Notes: a model not told the origin generated them from the sequence alone. DNA of 34,677 bases from an uncultured Collinsella sp. (GCA_934617135.1 CAKTUC010000008.1:1-34677); one strand, 5' to 3'. Shown: positions 1 through 8,111, counted from the stretch's first letter. Made by a program: numbers and translations.

Positions 1-44
1 CCGCCCCGTCCCGCCGGCAAGCCCCAGCCGACGCCCCTCCCCTA

Positions 45-111
45 AGTTGCGGTGATATAGTTCCTGTTTTCGCCTTTACCGAAGCTATTCAGGAACTATT
101 CCACCTCAACT
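45..111. repeat. 67-nt palindromic repeat, copy 1
   Basis: Left arm 45-66 begins AGTTGCGGTG and ends TAGTTCCTG. Right arm 90-111 is its near-perfect reverse complement (three mismatches), with a 23-nt loop. The same arms recur at 398-464 and 19479-19545, each exactly 67 nt, while the loop sequences differ. It is an extragenic palindrome of unknown function. Confidence 0.85.
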
Positions 112-170
112 CGCGAAAGACAGGGGCAGTCGCGACACGTAAATTGGCATCGGATCAATGGCTCGCCAAG

Positions 171-319
171 AAAAGGGCCTATTTACTACGTTTAGCTCGA
201 AAGGGCCAACCATAGCAGCCTTTTTCGAAAATCGACAAGCCTTCTACCTGCGGTTTTATTTTTCATCTTTCCGGCATGGTCAAGGGTTTTCAACTAAACG
301 TAGTAGATAGGCCCATTTT
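171..319. mobile_element. MITE-like element with 21-bp terminal inverted repeats
   Basis: The ends at 175-195 (GGGCCTAT...TACGTTTAG) and 294-314 are reverse complements at 20 of 21 positions, and flanking A/T runs (171-174, 315-319) extend the pairing. The roughly 100-bp interior has no coding potential. This architecture fits a miniature inverted-repeat element. No target-site duplication is obvious and only one copy is in the window, so the mobile assignment is inference. Confidence 0.45.
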
Positions 320-397
320 GTGGCATACGACCTATTTAAAATCGGCGGCAAAGGCCGAGGTTCCCCTCATCCACGCCGGGCCGCACGATTACCAGAA

Positions 398-464
398 AGT
401 TGCGGTGATATAGTTCCTATTTAAGGCTCAAATGACCGAATCAAGGAACTATTCCACCGCAACT
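398..464. repeat. 67-nt palindromic repeat, copy 2
   Basis: Arms 398-418 and 444-464 match those of copy 1 (45-111) and copy 3 (19479-19545). It ends 24 nt before the MerR start codon. An in-frame ATG at 432 lies in its loop and would falsely extend the MerR protein. In this position the hairpin is probably in the 5' leader or promoter of the MerR gene. Confidence 0.85.
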
Positions 465-488
465 TTGCAAGACATCCAGGGAGTGGGC

Positions 489-866
489 ATGAGGATCGCC
501 GAGGTTTCAAAGGAGTATGGCATTTCCGCCGATACGCTGCGCTATTACGAGCGCATTGGCTTGCTGCCTCGTGTACACCGCAACGAAAATGGCATTCGCG
601 ACTACGATGAACAAGACTGTGCGCGCATCAAGTTCGTCAAGTGTATGCGCGGCGCAAGCGTGTCAATCGAAGCGCTCATCGAATATATGCAGCTCCTGGA
701 ACAGGGTGACGAAGCCATGGCGGCGCGCAGAGCCATTCTCGAAGAACAGCGCGACCAGGTCACCGAACGTATTGCCGAAATGCAGGCCGGTCTCGATCGT
801 CTCAACTACAAAATCGCCCACTACGACGACCTCATCCACGCCTGCGAGCAAAAGCTGTCGAAGTAG
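489..866 (+). CDS. MerR family transcriptional regulator
   Basis: The 125-residue protein opens with the typical MerR winged helix-turn-helix (MRIAEVSKEYGISADTLRYY, then ERIGLLP), about residues 1-70, followed by a charged helix (about 75-120) of the kind that forms the antiparallel dimer coiled coil. Only one cysteine lies near the C-terminus, so there is no metal-binding cysteine set; it resembles AdhR/NmlR-type members more than MerR or CueR. The start at 489 is preferred over the in-frame ATG at 432. It has an AGGGAG ribosome binding site about 7 nt upstream and begins where family proteins begin, and the extension would be encoded by a palindromic repeat. The small gene at 912 follows on the same strand and may be co-transcribed. 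The effector and targets cannot be told from sequence. Confidence 0.9.
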   Translation: MRIAEVSKEYGISADTLRYYERIGLLPRVHRNENGIRDYDEQDCARIKFVKCMRGASVSIEALIEYMQLLEQGDEAMAARRAILEEQRDQVTERIAEMQAGLDRLNYKIAHYDDLIHACEQKLSK

Positions 867-911
867 GGCACGGATTTAAATGGCATGGCTTGTTTGGTGA
901 ACGGAGGAAGC

Positions 912-1232
912 ATGGGCGATGTAGTCGAACGTGACTGGAGACTGTTTAAGGAATTGCTCCCTAAATGGCAAGAACGCTATATGGCAAAGCTCATCGATCA
1001 GTACATCGAGATACTGAACGGCGACGGCGAAGCCTCTGATAGGTTTTGGGCGCTCGAGGAGCATGTCAATAGGGACAGGCGGTGCGGCGGCGTAATGATG
1101 GAAGATATCCGCCGCAGCACGATGCGTCGCCAGATAGCCAGCCTGCTTGCTGACGACGTAATTTCTCTCAGCGATCTCGACGGTTTTACCGATGACATTA
1201 AGAGCTACGCACAACGCTGCATTGGTCAGTAA
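912..1232 (+). CDS. Small conserved protein of unknown function (106 aa)
   Basis: A helical, charged protein with the pattern ERDWRLFKELLPKWQERYM, an invariant-looking FWALEEHV segment and a C-terminal DLDGFTDDIK. I recognise this as a small family common in gut Clostridia and Coriobacteria, sometimes mislabelled multidrug transporter although it has no membrane segment. No function is known to me. The start at ATG 912 has a strong GGAGG site 4-8 nt upstream; an in-frame ATG at 885 lacks one. It follows the MerR gene by 45 nt and probably shares its transcript. Confidence 0.75.
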   Translation: MGDVVERDWRLFKELLPKWQERYMAKLIDQYIEILNGDGEASDRFWALEEHVNRDRRCGGVMMEDIRRSTMRRQIASLLADDVISLSDLDGFTDDIKSYAQRCIGQ

Positions 1233-1268
1233 GTGCACTGAGTGACATACATCTCGGCCAAACGAGAA

Positions 1269-1304
1269 CAAACGCCGGGTAGCCCGTAGGTTGCTCGGCG
1301 TTTG
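1269..1304 (+). terminator. Hairpin after the MerR/small-protein pair
   Basis: CAAACGCCG (1269-1277) pairs with CGGCGTTTG (1296-1304), 37 nt after the stop at 1232. No clear T-tract follows, so it may stabilise the 3' end rather than terminate. Confidence 0.45.
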
Positions 1305-1309
1305 CGCAG

Positions 1310-1350
1310 ATAAAACCTGCCAAAATAAACCTATCCCTTTTTGGCAGGTT
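1310..1350 (-). terminator. Terminator of the ABC operon, built from a 35-bp dispersed repeat
   Basis: On the minus strand AACCTGCC (1350-1343) pairs with GGCAGGTT (1321-1314), with inner AAAA/TTTT pairing and a following TTAT. It begins immediately after the permease stop codon at 1349. The segment 1310-1344 is also an inverted copy of 4875-4909, with one mismatch. Confidence 0.6.
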
Positions 1351-4114
1351 ACTCGGCGCTTTTGAGGGCGCCGACCATGTCGATCTTGTTGAGGGTTCGG
1401 TTGGTGGCGAGGTTGACGATGATCGTGAACGCAAAAGCCAGCACCACGGCAAGCACGTAGCTCAACGGTTCGACCTCAACGTCAAAGTACAGCGACGGCA
1501 TCTGCAGGATGTACGTAAAGCTCTCGGCCAGCGCGCCGCCCAACGGCACGCCCAGCGCGGCACCGATTGCTGTGAGAATCAGCGTCTCCTTGTTGACGTA
1601 GTGGTGTACCTCACCGCGACGGAAACCCAGCACCTTGATGGTCGCCAGCTCGCGCTCACGCTCCGAGATATTCGTATTGGACAGCGTAAACACCACCACA
1701 AACGACAGGCACGCCGCCATAAAGGTCACGAGCACCACAACCGAGTTGATGATGGTGAAGTTGGCCTCGTAGTTCTCCCAATGTTCGGCCGTACTCGAAA
1801 GCGTCAGCCAGCCGTCGTTTTTGAGTTGCTTGCTAAACGCAATCTGATCGGCCGACGAGCCCTTGAGCAGCGTAAAGATGCCGTTAAGGCGAACGCTTTG
1901 ACCAAACGCGCGCTCGTAGGTGCTCTGCGTCATATAGAGCGTGTTGCCCAGATAGTTAAGCGAGATGTCACTCACCTCAACATCGGCGACATTGAGCGAT
2001 GAATCCTGAACCTGCGCCGTATCGCCCGGTTGAATCCCCAACACCAATTGCGAGCTCTTGCTCAGATACACATCCCCGTCGTGCAAAGCGAGTGGTGCCT
2101 TGGACTCGTCCTCCAGGCACACGTAGTCGTCCAAGTCGCTCGTACGGTCATCGGGCACCACGACCAGCTGCACGGTCTCGCTCTTGCCACCATACGTAAA
2201 GGTGACGTTGTCGGTCATGATCGGCAGCGTCGAGGTCACGGTCACGTTGGAGTCCTTGGCCGCGCTGCGCTCGTCCAGCGCCGCGCACGTCTGCGTAAAG
2301 TCATCGGGGTTGGCGACCGCCAGCAGGTCATAGCGCGTAATGTGCCCGTACTGCTTGGGCGAAAGCGCCACCGATGTGTCGCGAATGCCCATACCGCAAA
2401 TCACGAGCGCCGTGCAGCCCGCGATGCCAAAGATGGTCATAAAGGCGCGCTTTTTGTAACGGAACAGATTGCGCGCGGCCACCTTGTTCAAAAAGCCCAT
2501 GCGGCGCCAAATAAAGCCAATGCGCTCGAGGAAAATGCGCGAGCCGGCGCGCGGGGCCTTGGGGCGCATGAGCGAGGCCGGGGTCTCGGCCATCTCGTGG
2601 CGGCAAGCGATAATCGTGGCGCCCACCACGCCCACAGCAAACAGCGCCACCGAGACGATCGAAGACACGATGTCATATGAAAGCAGCATCTGGGGCAGCG
2701 AGTACATGTCGTCGAACACCGTAAACAGGAACAGCGGCAGACCCACAAAGCCGATGATATTGCCGAGCACGCCGCCGATTAGACAGGCCCACAGCGAGTA
2801 GTCCACGTATTTGGACAGAATGCGCCCGCGCGAATAGCCGAGCGCCTTGTACAGGCCGATGAGCGTGCGCTCCTCCTCGACCATGCGCGTGGCGGTGGTG
2901 AGGCTGATGAGCACGGCGACGATAAAGAAGATGAACGGGAACACCGTGGCGATGGCCTCGATTGAGGAGCTATCGCTCTCGACGCTCGAGTAGCTTGCGA
3001 TATTGCCGCGGTCCTGGATATACCAGGTACATTCGCCCAGGTCAGTAAGCTCGGCGCGGGCATCGGCGAACTGCTGGTCGGCAGCGGCGCGGCGCTGGTC
3101 TAGGTCGGCCTGCGCCTGCGCACGCTCCTCGCTGCCCTCGGCCATGCGGTTGATGTTGTCCTGCTCGATCCCAAAGACCATATTCGCCTGGCGCTCAGCT
3201 GCATCCAAGTTCGCTGGCGTGTCGACCGTCAGCTCCTTGGCACGCACCTTCTCGCGCTCGTCGCGAATCTTATCGATATTGGCTTTGACCTCGTCAATCT
3301 TTGTCGTATAGGCATCGGAATAGGAGTTGAGGTCCTTAGCCCCCTCGACGACCACGTGAATCGCAGAATAGGACGACGACGTCGCGGCATCCTCGCTTAC
3401 GTAGAACTTGTAGTCCGCTGCCGAAGAAGCACGGAAGGCATTGACCGTCGAGTCGGAACTCACGTCGGTGGGGTCGAGAACCTCAGCCGTAATGGTGTAA
3501 TCGCCCGCGGCAAACTGATCCTTGGCGCTCTGATTCGACGAGTTCGCATCGTTGGCGGCAAAGCTCACCGTATCGCCGAGCTTTTTGCCCGAAGCCTTCA
3601 AAAAGCGCGAAGTCACCGCCACCTCACCCGAAGTCTCGGGCAAGTCGCCGCGCACCAACACCGGCTGGTCAATATTCTCTTTAGAGAGGCTCTGCACGAC
3701 CACGCGCTCGCGCGCCGTGCCCACGGCGGTGTAGGCGGTCTCGGTATAGATGCCCTCGGCCGTCTCGACGCCATCGACCTCTTGAATCGCGGCAAGGTCA
3801 TCATCGGTCAGGCCATAGGTCGACTGTACGTTGATGTCATAGACATTCTGCTGGTCAAAGTAGGCGTCGACCGAATCACACAGGTCCTCGCAGCCCGCCT
3901 TAAGACCGCACATCACGCTCACGCCGAGCGCGGTAATGACCACGATAGACAAAAAGCGCTTAAGACTGCCTCGAATCGTGCGGTAGATACCGCGGCGGAA
4001 AACCGTCGGCACCATATCGTTTGAGCTTTGGGCGGTACGGTAGGTTGTAAACTCCCGGTCGCGATCCACGTGCTCCGTATCGCTGTTTTGGCTGTTTTGG
4101 CAATCCTGGTCCAT
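1349..4114 (-). CDS. ABC transporter permease with two FtsX/MacB modules (921 aa)
   Basis: Membrane subunit of a MacB/LolCDE-type ABC system, a class that usually moves lipids, peptides or antibiotics or transmits force to cell-wall enzymes rather than importing nutrients. A cytosolic tail (1-50) leads to TM1 (about 54-74). A large extracellular domain (about 75-385) contains a charged, probably coiled-coil stretch (about 265-350). Three helices form the first FtsX module (about 385-520). TM5 (about 560-585) is followed by a second extracellular domain and three C-terminal helices. The cytosolic motif after the second helix of each module (MVEEERTLIGLYKALG and ISERERELATIKVLGF) is the typical FtsX coupling segment. 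It starts 4 nt after the ATPase stop, so the two are one operon. Substrate unknown. Confidence 0.9.
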   Translation of the reverse strand: MDQDCQNSQNSDTEHVDRDREFTTYRTAQSSNDMVPTVFRRGIYRTIRGSLKRFLSIVVITALGVSVMCGLKAGCEDLCDSVDAYFDQQNVYDINVQSTYGLTDDDLAAIQEVDGVETAEGIYTETAYTAVGTARERVVVQSLSKENIDQPVLVRGDLPETSGEVAVTSRFLKASGKKLGDTVSFAANDANSSNQSAKDQFAAGDYTITAEVLDPTDVSSDSTVNAFRASSAADYKFYVSEDAATSSSYSAIHVVVEGAKDLNSYSDAYTTKIDEVKANIDKIRDEREKVRAKELTVDTPANLDAAERQANMVFGIEQDNINRMAEGSEERAQAQADLDQRRAAADQQFADARAELTDLGECTWYIQDRGNIASYSSVESDSSSIEAIATVFPFIFFIVAVLISLTTATRMVEEERTLIGLYKALGYSRGRILSKYVDYSLWACLIGGVLGNIIGFVGLPLFLFTVFDDMYSLPQMLLSYDIVSSIVSVALFAVGVVGATIIACRHEMAETPASLMRPKAPRAGSRIFLERIGFIWRRMGFLNKVAARNLFRYKKRAFMTIFGIAGCTALVICGMGIRDTSVALSPKQYGHITRYDLLAVANPDDFTQTCAALDERSAAKDSNVTVTSTLPIMTDNVTFTYGGKSETVQLVVVPDDRTSDLDDYVCLEDESKAPLALHDGDVYLSKSSQLVLGIQPGDTAQVQDSSLNVADVEVSDISLNYLGNTLYMTQSTYERAFGQSVRLNGIFTLLKGSSADQIAFSKQLKNDGWLTLSSTAEHWENYEANFTIINSVVVLVTFMAACLSFVVVFTLSNTNISERERELATIKVLGFRRGEVHHYVNKETLILTAIGAALGVPLGGALAESFTYILQMPSLYFDVEVEPLSYVLAVVLAFAFTIIVNLATNRTLNKIDMVGALKSAE

Positions 4115-4118
4115 GGCG

Positions 4119-4820
4119 CTACCACTCGATCGTCTCGATGGACACGGGGTTTTGCTGGACCATCTCGCTCTCCACGCGACCGCTCTTAAAGCGAATCAGG
4201 CGGTCGGCCATAGGCGCGAGCGCGGAGTTATGCGTGATGATGATGACCGTAATGCCCTGCTTGCGGCAGGTGTCCTGCAGCAGTTGCAAAATCTGCTTGC
4301 CGGTTTTGTAGTCGAGCGCGCCCGTGGGTTCGTCGCACAGGAGCAGCTTGGGGTTCTTGGCCAACGCGCGGGCAATGGACACGCGCTGTTGCTCGCCGCC
4401 CGAAAGCTGCGCGGGAAAGTTGCCCAGGCGCTCGCCCAGACCAACCTGGCGAAGCGTTTGCTCAGCATCGAGCGAATCGGGGCAGATCTGAGCTGCAAGT
4501 TCCACGTTTTCGAGCGCTGTCAGGTTGGGGACCAGATTGTAGAACTGGAAGACAAAGCCCACGTCGGCACGACGATATTCCACAAGCTGCGCCTCGTTGG
4601 CAGCGCTCACGTCGCGCCCATCTACCGTCACGGTGCCGGAGGTCGCCGTGTCCATGCCGCCCAAGATGTTGAGCGCCGTGGTTTTACCGGCACCCGAAGC
4701 GCCCAGGATAATGGCAAGCTCGCCACGCTCAACGGTAAAGCTCGCGCCGTCGAGCGCGTGAATGCGGGCATCGCCCTCGCCATAGGCTTTGATGACGTCT
4801 TTAAATTCGATATAGGCCAT
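4119..4820 (-). CDS. ABC transporter ATP-binding protein, MacB/LolD type
   Basis: A 233-residue nucleotide-binding subunit. Walker A GASGAGKT is at 40-47, the Q-loop at Q92, the signature LSGGEQQ at 139-145 and Walker B LLLCDE at 159-164, with the following PTGALD typical of the LolD/MacB/FtsE group and an H-loop in the IIITHN segment. It is the first gene of a two-gene operon with the FtsX-type permease (4-nt gap), which it should energise at the inner face of the membrane. The start at 4820 gives the usual short N-terminus before the first strand. The ribosome binding site is weak. Confidence 0.95.
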   Translation of the reverse strand: MAYIEFKDVIKAYGEGDARIHALDGASFTVERGELAIILGASGAGKTTALNILGGMDTATSGTVTVDGRDVSAANEAQLVEYRRADVGFVFQFYNLVPNLTALENVELAAQICPDSLDAEQTLRQVGLGERLGNFPAQLSGGEQQRVSIARALAKNPKLLLCDEPTGALDYKTGKQILQLLQDTCRKQGITVIIITHNSALAPMADRLIRFKSGRVESEMVQQNPVSIETIEW

Positions 4821-4874
4821 CGATCGGTTCCCATCTGGTCGGATAACTCTTAAGTATTACCCATTTCGCACCGA

Positions 4875-4909
4875 CCAAAAAGGGACAGGTTTATTTTGGC
4901 AGGTTTTAT
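4875..4909. repeat. 35-bp repeat, inverted copy of 1310-1344
   Basis: The segment with AGGGACAGGTTTATTTTGGC at its centre is the reverse complement of 1310-1344 with one mismatch. The two copies flank the ABC operon. Here the second arm needed for a hairpin is absent. The sequence style resembles REP sequences mobilised by RAYT transposases, but that is inference. Confidence 0.75.
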
Positions 4910-5020
4910 ATGGGGGAATGGCGGGTGTTGGTAGAGTGAAGATGCGCAGAGGGGGGTCATCCGCGGAGTCAGGCCGCCTGTCAAACGCAAAAGATTTATC
5001 TCGACCGACAGCCAAGTTCT

Positions 5021-5035
5021 TCGAACAGCTGTTCG
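5021..5035 (+). promoter_or_regulatory. LexA-box-like operator before the GyrI-like gene
   Basis: TCGAACAGCTGTTCG contains a perfect 14-bp palindrome (5022-5035) and matches the actinobacterial SOS box TCGAAC-N4-GTTCGA at 11 of 12 defined positions. A TATGAT -10-like hexamer follows at 5040-5045 (another at 5045-5050), so the palindrome sits where a repressor would block RNA polymerase. Confidence 0.6.
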
Positions 5036-5091
5036 TTTCTATGATATGATGCTACCATCCAAACAAGCTCATCCGCAGAAAGGCGACCACC

Positions 5092-5730
5092 GTGGCGTAC
5101 GACTTCAAGAAGGAATGCAAGGAGCTCTATAGGCCGGCAGGCAAGCCAAGCATCGTAACCGTCCCGCCCATGAGCTACGTCGCCGTACGCGGAAAGGGCG
5201 ATCCAAACGCTGAAGACGGCGAGTATCAAAGCGCCCTTCCACTGCTTTACGGCATCGCTTACACCATCAAGATGTCAAAAAAGGGGTCGAGGAGCATCGA
5301 AGGCTATTTCGACTTTGTGGTGCCGCCGCTCGAGGGCTTCTGGTGGCAAGACTCCCCCAGCAGCGACATCGACTATGTGCGCAAGGATGACTTCAACTTC
5401 ATCTCGTGCATCCGCCTGCCCGATTTTGTCACCCAGGCCGACTTTGACTGGGCCGTCGCGGAAGCTACCGCCAAAAAGAAGCTGGACTTCTCGGCTGTTG
5501 AGCTATTAACGGTTGACGAGGGTCTGTGCGTTCAGTGCATGCACACCGGGCCCTACGACAGCGAGCCTGCAACCGTGCACGCCATGCATGAGTTTGTAGC
5601 CGAACAAGGTTACGCCCTCGACTTCTCCGACATCCGTCTCCATCACGAGATCTATCTCTCCGACCCGCGCAAATGCGCGCCAGAGAAACTCAAGACCGTG
5701 ATCCGTCATCCCGTCAAACGCGCTGAGTAG
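5092..5730 (+). CDS. GyrI-like small-molecule-binding domain protein
   Basis: The 212-residue protein starts KKECKELYRPAGKPSIVTVPPMSYVAVRG in segments typical of the COG4832 GyrI-like family, with the motif GIAYTIKM, then EGYFDFVVPPLEGFWW and a C-terminal VQCMHTGPYDSEP segment. Related single-domain proteins have the SHS2 fold; some bacterial members hydrolyse cyclopropanoid genotoxins, and E. coli GyrI/SbmC protects DNA gyrase. Which activity applies here is not visible. The start is GTG 5092 with an AAAGG site about 8 nt upstream. The LexA-like palindrome at 5021-5035 suggests induction by DNA damage, consistent with a genotoxin-protection role. Confidence 0.85.
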   Translation: MAYDFKKECKELYRPAGKPSIVTVPPMSYVAVRGKGDPNAEDGEYQSALPLLYGIAYTIKMSKKGSRSIEGYFDFVVPPLEGFWWQDSPSSDIDYVRKDDFNFISCIRLPDFVTQADFDWAVAEATAKKKLDFSAVELLTVDEGLCVQCMHTGPYDSEPATVHAMHEFVAEQGYALDFSDIRLHHEIYLSDPRKCAPEKLKTVIRHPVKRAE

Positions 5731-5767
5731 CGTGGGGAGCGCCGTGCTGCATATCAGGTTTAAGGCT

Positions 5768-5789
5768 AGCTGACCAGCAGCTGACCAGC
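5768..5789. repeat. 11-bp tandem duplication
   Basis: AGCTGACCAGC is repeated twice head to tail (5768-5778, 5779-5789) in the gap between the GyrI-like and CLC genes. It could be an operator or slippage; nothing decides. Confidence 0.6.
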
Positions 5790-5816
5790 AGTTTTCAAGA
5801 CCATCCGGCAGTTTCC

Positions 5817-5843
5817 TTGACGCGGCACATCGCATCCTATAAG
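5817..5843 (+). promoter_or_regulatory. Possible promoter of the CLC gene
   Basis: TTGACG (5817-5822) and TATAAG (5838-5843) are separated by 15 bp, which is shorter than ideal, about 85 nt before the CLC start codon. Confidence 0.35.
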
Positions 5844-5928
5844 TTTGTTTTGCTAAAGCTGGAAAGCCTCTCAACGATGCGCAACTCCAGCTCTTTTTAT
5901 ATCCAGAGGACAAGCGTCGGAAAGCAAA

Positions 5929-7164
5929 ATGTCGGAAAGCAGCTCATCGAACAGAATCAAACACCTGCTCAATACCTACGGCGGCCTCGTGCTTATGGGT
6001 GCTGCCGGAATTCCCATCGGCATCATCGTCGGTGCCATCTGTGCGCTCTTTGGCCGCGTGTTGTTGGCAATCGGCGCCTTTCGCGATGAGCATATCACGT
6101 TGCTCCTCCCCTTCCTCGCCCTGATGGGCCTTGCCATCGTGTTTGCCTACCGCACCTGGGGCAAAGGTACCGACCGCGGCATGAGCTTGGTGTTCGAAGT
6201 GGGCCACGGGCGCGAGGATGCTATCTCCCCGCGCTTGGTGCCGCTCATTATGCTGAGCACGTGGGGGACGCACCTCTTTGGCGGCAGCGCGGGACGCGAG
6301 GGCGTGGCCGTGCAGATTGGCGCGACCGTCTCCCATTGGATCGGCCAGCGTTTGCCCTTCCGCGACCCCGGCAACACGTTTTTGCTCATTGGCATGGCCG
6401 CTGGCTTTGCCGGGCTCTTCCGAACGCCCCTCGCCGCCACGGTCTTTGCCATTGAGGTACTGGTCGCCGGACGCATGGAATACCGCGCGCTGTTCCCCGC
6501 ACTTACCGCCTCGCTCACCGCGAGCATGACCTCCGGCGCCTTGGGGCTTGAGAAATTCGAGGTCGCCGTTGTCGCCTCTTATGCGTTGGACCTCCCCGGC
6601 CTTGGGCGGCTTGTAGTGCTGGGTATCGCGTTTGGCATGATGGGCGGAGCTTTTGCCTGGTGCCTTGCCCATGCCAAGACCCTTGCATCGCGCCTTCTCC
6701 CAAATCCCTATACGCGCATTGCCGTCATGGGCCTGTTGCTGTCGGCAGTTCTGTTCGCACTGTGGCAGGGGCGATACTGCGGACTTGGCACCAATCTGAT
6801 TTCGGCCGCGTTGGGCGAAGACGGCGCGGCAGCCATCATGCCTTGGGATTGGGCGCTCAAGTTTGCACTCACCATTGTCACGCTCGCCGCCGGATATCAG
6901 GGTGGCGAGGTGACGCCACTGTTCTCCATCGGCGCCAGCCTGGGTGTCGTGCTCGCCGGGATGCTCGGCATGCCCGTCGAGCTCTGCGCCGCGCTCGGCT
7001 ACGCCGCCGTCTTTGGCAGCGCCACCAATACGCTGCTCGCGCCCATCCTTATCGGTTGCGAGGTCTTCGGTTTTGATAATCTGCCGGCGTTCTTTGTCGT
7101 CTGCGTCGTGGCCTATCTGTTCAACATGGACAAATCGATCTATGCCCTGCAGGAGCGGGCGTAG
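5929..7164 (+). CDS. CLC family anion transporter, CLC-F (fluoride)-like
   Basis: A 411-residue polytopic protein. The CLC signature is GGSAGREGVAVQIG, with the gating glutamate at E124 within GREGV, and a second filter-region motif YQGGEVTPLF at 323-332. Chloride-type CLCs usually have GREGP and GIFAP; GREGV with GGEVTP is the pattern I associate with bacterial CLC-F fluoride/proton antiporters, which expel fluoride. The family call is firm and the substrate call is inference. I found no fluoride riboswitch in the 198-nt leader. The start ATG 5929 has a GGAAAG site 5-10 nt upstream. It is probably a transcription unit of its own. Confidence 0.85.
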   Translation: MSESSSSNRIKHLLNTYGGLVLMGAAGIPIGIIVGAICALFGRVLLAIGAFRDEHITLLLPFLALMGLAIVFAYRTWGKGTDRGMSLVFEVGHGREDAISPRLVPLIMLSTWGTHLFGGSAGREGVAVQIGATVSHWIGQRLPFRDPGNTFLLIGMAAGFAGLFRTPLAATVFAIEVLVAGRMEYRALFPALTASLTASMTSGALGLEKFEVAVVASYALDLPGLGRLVVLGIAFGMMGGAFAWCLAHAKTLASRLLPNPYTRIAVMGLLLSAVLFALWQGRYCGLGTNLISAALGEDGAAAIMPWDWALKFALTIVTLAAGYQGGEVTPLFSIGASLGVVLAGMLGMPVELCAALGYAAVFGSATNTLLAPILIGCEVFGFDNLPAFFVVCVVAYLFNMDKSIYALQERA

Positions 7165-7191
7165 AAAGATGTCCAGGCAGGCGGTCTCAAC

Positions 7192-7342
7192 CGGAAACGG
7201 CGTCCCACTCTGAGGCTATATTCCGGGACACGGTTTCCGCTTGGGACGCCATTCGGAAAGCGCATCCCGCTTTAAAACGGAATTCCGGGACGTGGTTTCC
7301 GCCCGAGCCTCCATTCGGAAAGCGCGTCCCATTCTTTCATGG
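7192..7342. repeat. 62-bp tandem repeat, about 2.4 units, with internal hairpins
   Basis: CGGAAA starts at 7192, 7254 and 7316, exactly 62 bp apart, and TTCCGGGAC and CCATTCGGAAA are kept in each period. Within a unit GGAAAC...GTCCC (7193-7206) can pair with GGGAC...GTTTCC (7225-7238). It fills the gap between the convergent CLC and ogt genes and may act as a bidirectional 3' end. Confidence 0.75.
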
Positions 7343-7370
7343 CGTCTTGGCTATGCAAAGTGCCTTGGCG

Positions 7371-7949
7371 TTATTCCTCGTATGCGCCCTCAAGCCGAAG
7401 CAACCACTCCTTGCGATCAAGCCCGCCGGCATATCCGTTGAGCGACCCGTCAGCGGCAACCACGCGATGGCACGGCACAATAATCGAAATGGGATTGCGC
7501 GCAACCGCAGCCCCCACAGCACGGGGAGACACGACCGGGTCCTCGTTTCCCGGAACACGATGCTTGGCCGCGACACGCTGGGCAATCTCGCCATACGTAG
7601 CGACCTCACCACGCGGAATAGAAAGCAGCTCGAACCAAACCTCACGCTGAAACGCCGTGCCGATCATATGCAACGGCGGCGTAAACCGAGGCTCCTGCCC
7701 CGCAAAGTAGGCATTCAGCCAAGCCCAAGAACGCTCAAGCACCGAAGAGGCCGCGCCATTCGCGGGATTTGCCGAAGACATTCCCCCAGCACCAGAAACC
7801 GCATCGGCACCTTCGACATACTCCGCATTCTCTTTGAGCAGCGTAGAGCCAAAGTGCTCCTGTCCCTCAAACCAAAGCCCCGTCAAGCCGCGGCCATCAG
7901 CGGCAAGCAGGATTTCGCCCAAAGGCGAAGCAAACGTCGTCGTGACCAC
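7371..7949 (-). CDS. ogt: Methylated-DNA--protein-cysteine S-methyltransferase
   Basis: A suicide repair protein that moves alkyl groups from O6-alkylguanine (and O4-alkylthymine) to its own cysteine. The active-site motif PCHRVV is at 159-164 with acceptor C160, preceded by the helix-turn-helix segment (GEVATYGEIAQRV) that inserts into the minor groove and followed by NGYAGGLDRKEWLL. The N-terminal 70 residues hold a low-complexity Ala/Gly/Ser stretch (about 47-68) unlike the compact Ogt fold, probably a lineage-specific loop. Start is GTG 7949 with AAGGAG about 8 nt upstream. It stands alone, convergent with the CLC gene. Confidence 0.93.
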   Translation of the reverse strand: MVTTTFASPLGEILLAADGRGLTGLWFEGQEHFGSTLLKENAEYVEGADAVSGAGGMSSANPANGAASSVLERSWAWLNAYFAGQEPRFTPPLHMIGTAFQREVWFELLSIPRGEVATYGEIAQRVAAKHRVPGNEDPVVSPRAVGAAVARNPISIIVPCHRVVAADGSLNGYAGGLDRKEWLLRLEGAYEE

Positions 7950-8111
7950 CAGCGGCTCCTTTCAAAACTCCGCAACATAATACCGCGAATTGTGCAGACA
8001 ACCCCGTAGATACGCCCGGACAGGCCCGCGATTGCCCAAGCAAGGCTGTTTTTCTTTCAATATCGACCAGCGCCTGAGTTATGGCGTCCAAAACACTGGC
8101 AGCAAAAAACG

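Noticed and set aside
1601..2680. Plus-strand open frames opposite the FtsX permease
   Set aside because: They are antisense shadows of a long minus-strand gene with clear domain content.
5731..5928. Fluoride riboswitch before the CLC gene
   Set aside because: The conserved GGNGATGG and CTGATG segments are not present.
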